Positions 60,100 to 64,000 of a stretch of 64,000 nt of DNA are shown here, piece after piece. Positions within the stretch are counted from its first letter, which is position 1. Each line of letters opens with the position of its first letter. The notes under the pieces were generated by a model, which made no database searches, was not told where the DNA came from, and worked only from the letters and a program-made list of their open reading frames with translations. The position numbers were made by a program, and so were the translations under genes. Origin of the DNA: Thiodiazotropha sp040507005 (GTDB taxonomy: Bacteria; Pseudomonadota; Gammaproteobacteria; Chromatiales; Chromatiaceae); the NCBI GenBank assembly GCA_040507005.1, contig JBEVVS010000036.1, forward strand, positions 4,571 through 68,570, written 5' to 3'.

Positions 60100-61302
60100 T
60101 CAATCTGAAGCGCCAAACAGTCGCTGGCACTCCTGATGGGAACGAATCAGGCTATCCTCGATGGAGACCCCGGAAAACCAGTTCCCGGTGAGTGCCAGTG
60201 ACTCAGCCTGCAGGGCACTATCGATCCAGTCAATTCGATCTTTCTGTCCCAAGCGCAAGGCGGGTAAACGGTTGCTGCAGCTGAGATGGGCCTCGATCTG
60301 CTCCTGCTCAACACCCAATACCTCACAGATTCTTTTCAGCCGGCCAGCTTCATCCAGACCCTTCGGGCGGAAGTGGAAGGTGAAGGCACGGTAGTGTTCA
60401 TCCGCTACCAGATCCCTGGAAACCACCGAGTAGAATTCATCTTCAACACCAATGATACCTGCCAGTAAAGGCAGCTCTAGCCGGTCCGTCCTGAGCACTA
60501 CAGCATGGCTTTCAATATCAGCCATTTCGATCTCCCCCAGGCGCGCAGCCAGCTCCGGCATATAGCCTGCGAGTATCTTCGCTGACACATCCGGCGCCAC
60601 TGCCAAGGCGACATGCCTGGCATCAACGGTACCGCTCGGGGTCAGCACCCGGTAGTGGCCATCACTCTTTTCCAGCCCGATGACAGGGCTGTTCTGGCGA
60701 ATCTCGAGCCCTGCACTCATCCCTTCGATAAACGACTGAAGCCCCTCGGGTCCGGTATAGCTGCGCAGGATCTCCTTGCGCCTCGGCTTTTTGCGGAACA
60801 GGGCATCCGCGGGAAAATCGGCCGCCGGCTGACAGACAACTGCATCCAAGGCCGGACCAAGCACCTGCTTGAAGTTACGTCGCCCCATGATATGGCCGAA
60901 ATACTCAGCCACGGTGTGGCCCGACTTTTTGCTCGTCCACAGCCGCGGCAAGACCCCGAGGAGCTCAAGATAGTTCAATTGGGAAGGAATGGAAGTCAGG
61001 CGATCACCGGACTGTATCCAGTAGCGGAGTTTCTGTTTCGGCTGCAGTTTGTCCAGCTGGCCGCTCTGTTCCAGCAATTGCAACAGATTGCCATAGCTGT
61101 TGTAGCAGGTATGGCCACCCAGTTCGACCCAGAACCTGCCCTCATCGGTGTCGAATCTGTGGCTGTTTATGGCCCCCCCGATATGGGAACCCGCCTCGAG
61201 AATCAGAGGTTCGATGCCATGACGCTTGGCCATCAGCGCCATGCCCAGGCCGCTGATACCCGCACCTGCCACCAACAGCTCCACTACGCCATCGCTCATC
61301 AT
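60100..61302 (-). CDS. FAD-dependent amine-oxidase/protoporphyrinogen-oxidase-like oxidoreductase
   Basis: The 400-residue protein has the Rossmann FAD motif VAGAGISGLGMALMAKRHG, the LEAGSHIGGAINSHRF region and the C-terminal FAD loop ALTGNWFSGVSIEDSLIRSH. It resembles the HemY-like protoporphyrinogen oxidase or phytoene desaturase superfamily, but its substrate is not evident. The gene is convergent with the YyaL-like gene, 33 bp apart, and lies 146 bp downstream of the IscA-like gene. Confidence 0.75.
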   Translation of the reverse strand: MMSDGVVELLVAGAGISGLGMALMAKRHGIEPLILEAGSHIGGAINSHRFDTDEGRFWVELGGHTCYNSYGNLLQLLEQSGQLDKLQPKQKLRYWIQSGDRLTSIPSQLNYLELLGVLPRLWTSKKSGHTVAEYFGHIMGRRNFKQVLGPALDAVVCQPAADFPADALFRKKPRRKEILRSYTGPEGLQSFIEGMSAGLEIRQNSPVIGLEKSDGHYRVLTPSGTVDARHVALAVAPDVSAKILAGYMPELAARLGEIEMADIESHAVVLRTDRLELPLLAGIIGVEDEFYSVVSRDLVADEHYRAFTFHFRPKGLDEAGRLKRICEVLGVEQEQIEAHLSCSNRLPALRLGQKDRIDWIDSALQAESLALTGNWFSGVSIEDSLIRSHQECQRLFGASD

Positions 61303-61448
61303 AAAACCCTACTTGGCATGCAAAGAAAAACCGTGCCAGGATCACTGGGCACGGCTTTTACTCGATCTGTAGTATCTGTATCAGAGGGCTTGCATCTGCC
61401 CCGGTCCCACTTCTCCAATCCAGAATGAGATGATTGACAGGATGGTCC

Positions 61449-61817
61449 CTAACCGCATCCACCACCAGATGATGAACCGCAGGTACCGCAACCACCACCC
61501 ACCGGCTGTAGATTGTTGAATACGAAACTGGCGTTACCATCACCCTGGTCGATGAAGTCAATCTCGACACCACGCAGATACTGCATCGTGCCGTCATCCA
61601 CAATCACCTTGAAACCATCACACTCCAAGACGCCGTCATTTTCATTGATCTCATCACTGAAGGTCATGCCAAAGCTGATACCGCTGCAACCGCCTGGGGT
61701 CGCAAATACCCGTACACCCTCGATATTGTCATCGACCTGTTGAAACAGCTCACCCATTTTGCTCTGGGCAGTGCTGGTCAGGGTCAGATCGCTTTCATTT
61801 AGGGCATTTAAATTCAT
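61449..61817 (-). CDS. HesB/IscA-like iron-sulfur assembly protein with Cys/Gly-rich tail
   Basis: The 122-residue protein has the A-type core: LTLTSTAQSKMGELFQQV, VRVFATPGGCSGISFGM (first ligand Cys in GGCSG), FVFNNLQPVGGGCGTCGSSSGGGCG. IscA proteins usually carry one Cys in GCSG and two in CGCG at the end. Here the second motif is expanded to a Gly/Ser/Cys tail. It probably binds iron or a Fe-S cluster, with a variant C-terminal site. Confidence 0.9.
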   Translation of the reverse strand: MNLNALNESDLTLTSTAQSKMGELFQQVDDNIEGVRVFATPGGCSGISFGMTFSDEINENDGVLECDGFKVIVDDGTMQYLRGVEIDFIDQGDGNASFVFNNLQPVGGGCGTCGSSSGGGCG

Positions 61818-61938
61818 GCCGTGTCTCCTAAATTCAATATGGTCGTTTAGCTACCATATTATCAAGAAATGGTAAGCCTATGCCAATTAACATAGAAAAA
61901 AAGTTGGTTTTTTGAGGTCCAGAGGGCCAGTTCGGTAC

Positions 61939-62418
61939 TCAGGTGGCTAACTGATTCCGGGCATTCAGGTCAAAAAGGTGACGTTCCGCATCAAGCAGAT
62001 GTTGTCCCCAATGGAGATGAAACCCCATGTGCCACCCTTCAACGGCCTGCTGGGGATGTCCATCCAGCATGTTGAGCCCGCTTTTCAGCTCGCAATAGAT
62101 ATCAGTCAGATCGTCAGCCAGACTACCGCTCATACTCTGCCCGTCACCAGCCACGTCATACTCCATCCAGTAACTGTCCCGTTCTCCCAACAGCTGGCGC
62201 AGATAGGTGTAGAGCTCGAATCTGGCATCCAGATCAGCTGCGGTATAGTGATTGTTACGTGGGGTCGGCAGATTGAGTGTCGCCACCGCTGCATGCAGGC
62301 GTGGCAGCAGGCTGGCCACCTCTTGCAACCACTGTGTGTTTCCCTCCTGCAGGCTCTCCACTAGCTCACAATAGTTTCGTGCCAATGCCTGAAGCTCTTC
62401 AATCTGTGGACTCATCAC
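61939..62418 (-). CDS. DUF5063-like protein, unknown function
   Basis: The 159-residue protein begins MMSPQIEELQALARNYCELVESL and ends EGWHMGFHLHWGQHLLDAERHLFDLN, which fits the DUF5063 family as I recall it. It is helical, cytoplasmic and rich in Trp/His near the C-terminus (WHMGFHLHWGQH). It is followed by the IscA-like gene 121 bp away. Its role is not known. Confidence 0.7.
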   Translation of the reverse strand: MMSPQIEELQALARNYCELVESLQEGNTQWLQEVASLLPRLHAAVATLNLPTPRNNHYTAADLDARFELYTYLRQLLGERDSYWMEYDVAGDGQSMSGSLADDLTDIYCELKSGLNMLDGHPQQAVEGWHMGFHLHWGQHLLDAERHLFDLNARNQLAT

Positions 62419-62721
62419 TCATTCCCTCACAGTCTTTTCTCGTCTGATGCCTGCTAACTTTGGCCCTGAGTCAGTGATCTGCCAATAACTGCTGGACTGC
62501 TTGTTACTTGTTCAATTGCCTCACACCCTCTGAGTCTAGCAGTGATAGCGCTCAATCCTAGGAAAAACCCTTAATCCATCCTCCCGTTTCAATTGAAAAA
62601 ATATATCTCCCAATCGGTGCGGCGGTACAGAATATCGGGTTTTCCGGCCATAGCAACCCCTCTGATACCGTCCGCACAAGAAAAAGCACACCCATGACAA
62701 ATAAGTGGATACAATTCGGCT
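62419..62721. other. Intergenic region between divergent genes
   Basis: These 303 bp separate the leftward DUF5063-like gene and thiD. I see no open frame, no strong hairpin and no TPP (THI-box) riboswitch sequence, although thiD-thiE operons often carry one. Confidence 0.5.
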
Positions 62722-63546
62722 ATGAATGAGAAATCACCTCATCTGCCGGTGGTTTTGGCCATCGGCGGTCACGATCCCGGGGGGGGTGCCGGCATTCAGG
62801 CCGATATCGAGTCCATTGGGGCAAATGGTTGCCATGCCGCCACCGCCCTCACCTGCATGACCATTCAGGACAGCTGCGATGTCAGGCAGTTGCTTCCTAT
62901 CGCGCCCGCAACGCTCCAGGAGCAGATAGGCGTGACTCTGGCAGACTGCCAGGTAGCCGTCATCAAGATCGGCCTGCTCGGCAGCCTGGCAGCGGCACAA
63001 GCCGTGGTGGAGATGTTGCACAAATATCCGCAGATCCCGGTGGTGTTCGATCCGGTGCTGGCCGCGGGTGGTGGCAGTGCCCTGGCCGGCAAAAGACTGG
63101 TCGACTACATCCGTCAGGCGGTGATTCCCCTATGCCGCCTGATCACACCCAACATACCCGAGGCGATGCAGTTGACCCATATGCAGGGAGGAGCCGAGCT
63201 CGATGAGATGGGCCATCGGTTACTCACAAGGGGTACAGATGCGGTACTCATAACCGGCACTCACGACCCGGATGGAGGCGATGAGATCACCCACCGTCTC
63301 TACCGGGCCGATAACCCTCCACTCCTCTCCCCATGGCCCAGGCTTAGGGGTGAGTTTCACGGTAGCGGCTGCACCCTGGCGTCCGCCATCGCAGCCAGAT
63401 TGGCCAGGGGAGAGACACTCCAGACAGCGGTCGAACAGGGGTTGGAGTACAGCTGGCTGGCACTCACCCATAGTTTCAAGACAGGAAAATGCCAGTCCAT
63501 CCCTGGACGGCTATTGAGAAATCCAGCTCAGCATGAAACGCGATAA
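62722..63546 (+). CDS. thiD: ThiD, hydroxymethylpyrimidine/phosphomethylpyrimidine kinase
   Basis: The 274-residue protein has the family N-terminus VLAIGGHDPGGGAGIQADIESIGANG and the ATP site region PEAMQLTH, then GEFHGSGCTLASAIAARLARG, where the catalytic Asp is replaced in the usual GTGDTF-like loop by GSGC, a known variant in this family. It phosphorylates HMP twice for thiamine synthesis. It overlaps thiE by 14 bp. No TPP riboswitch is visible upstream. Confidence 0.95.
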   Translation: MNEKSPHLPVVLAIGGHDPGGGAGIQADIESIGANGCHAATALTCMTIQDSCDVRQLLPIAPATLQEQIGVTLADCQVAVIKIGLLGSLAAAQAVVEMLHKYPQIPVVFDPVLAAGGGSALAGKRLVDYIRQAVIPLCRLITPNIPEAMQLTHMQGGAELDEMGHRLLTRGTDAVLITGTHDPDGGDEITHRLYRADNPPLLSPWPRLRGEFHGSGCTLASAIAARLARGETLQTAVEQGLEYSWLALTHSFKTGKCQSIPGRLLRNPAQHETR

Positions 63547-64000
63547 ACAGTCCGGATTACGGGGCCTGTATGCCATTACTGATACCCAACTCAGCCCCGA
63601 ACAAGCTCTGCTGCAACATGTGGAACAGGCACTGCTCGGTGGTGCCAGCATCATCCAGTATCGGGATAAAAGCACTGTAGATTCCCAGCGCCTGGCAGAG
63701 GCCGCCACCCTGCAAAGTCTTTGCAGGGAGCATGGGGCGTTGCTGATCATCAATGACGATGTGGATCTGGCAAACCGGGTCGGGGCCGACGGCGTACACC
63801 TGGGGGCTGATGATCAGGCGCCATCATCCGCCCGCAGGATACTGGGCGAGCATGCGATCATCGGCGTCTCCTGTTACAACCGACTCGATCTGGCCCGCCA
63901 GGCGGCAGCCAAGGGTGCCGACTACATCGCCTTCGGACGTTTTTTCCCCTCACGTATCAAACCCGGGGCAGTACAGGCCCACCCGGAGCTTTTGACCAGG
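63533..64000 (+). CDS. thiE: ThiE, thiamine phosphate synthase (C-terminus cut by window edge)
   Basis: The visible 156 codons begin MKRDKQSGLRGLYAITD and include IIQYRDKSTVDSQR, ALLIINDDVDLANRVGADGVHLG and DYIAFGRFFPSRIKPGA. These are the pyrophosphate and thiazole binding segments of ThiE. It joins HMP pyrophosphate and thiazole phosphate. The start overlaps thiD by 14 bp, so it is translationally coupled. About 50-60 residues should be missing beyond the window. Confidence 0.95.
   Translation, partial: MKRDKQSGLRGLYAITDTQLSPEQALLQHVEQALLGGASIIQYRDKSTVDSQRLAEAATLQSLCREHGALLIINDDVDLANRVGADGVHLGADDQAPSSARRILGEHAIIGVSCYNRLDLARQAAAKGADYIAFGRFFPSRIKPGAVQAHPELLTR

Noticed and set aside
62560..62721. 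TPP riboswitch before thiD
   Set aside because: The conserved CTGAGA and other THI-box segments are absent.
1..64000. CRISPR arrays, insertion sequences, integrases, rRNA genes
   Set aside because: I looked for regular direct repeats, transposase or integrase motifs and rRNA sequence and saw none.

Overview
The window looks like a chromosomal segment of a gammaproteobacterium, most likely a Chromatiales-type sulfur oxidiser. The reasons are the gene order coaD-rsmD-M16 pair facing ftsY-ftsE-ftsX-rpoH, an Allochromatium-type 2[4Fe-4S] ferredoxin, a GspA/GspB pair, a bioBFHCD cluster, and several exported thiol or sulfur-handling proteins (TlpA- and SoxW-like thioredoxins, a periplasmic rhodanese, a Gly/Tyr/Pro-rich exported protein resembling sulfur globule proteins). 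This placement is inference from content, not from a database match. I see no insertion sequence, CRISPR array, rRNA gene or intact prophage.

Layout. 1-7 kb: OxyR (cut by the left edge), CpdA, SfsA, a low-complexity exported protein, then a leftward five-gene unit (TlpA-like, SoxW-like, TolC-like, HlyD-like adaptor, acylphosphatase) with no inner-membrane pump. 7-16 kb: an orphan with a PilZ-like motif, a lone SGNH hydrolase carrying a phage-tail-fibre-like N-terminus, a YihY/BrkB membrane protein, arsC-wrbA-hda-bolA and an alanine/sodium symporter. 16-21 kb: a TRAP transporter locus of the TatT (TPR-associated) type with a cupin gene inside it. 20.6-25 kb: an EamA exporter preceded by a probable transcription attenuator, a phosphopantetheinyl transferase, QueD and AmtB.

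25-36.5 kb: an orphan cytoplasmic protein, tRNA-Met, ychF, STAS and ParA genes, an L,D-transpeptidase, an Lpp-like lipoprotein, gamma-glutamyltransferase, ferredoxin, coaD, rsmD and two M16 peptidases. 36.6-47 kb: ftsYEX, rpoH with a CIRCE (HrcA operator) lying over its promoter, a chemoreceptor, a Sco protein, a PstS-like binding protein and a large surface protein with Ig-like repeats and a GlyGly/JDVT-type C-terminal anchor. 47-57 kb: a secreted propeller-like protein, the overlapping bioB-F-H-C-D operon, comF, and the Sel1/GspA/GspB operon. 56.7-64 kb: exported rhodanese, an exported YyaL-DsbD-alpha fusion, an FAD oxidoreductase, an IscA-like protein, a DUF5063-like protein, thiD and thiE (cut by the right edge).

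The most notable items are the CIRCE/promoter overlap at rpoH, the terminator/antiterminator pair before the EamA gene, the pump-less thioredoxin-TolC-adaptor operon, the domesticated-looking phage-fibre SGNH protein, the exported YyaL-DsbD fusion, and the terminator-like hairpin inside the first codons of ggt.
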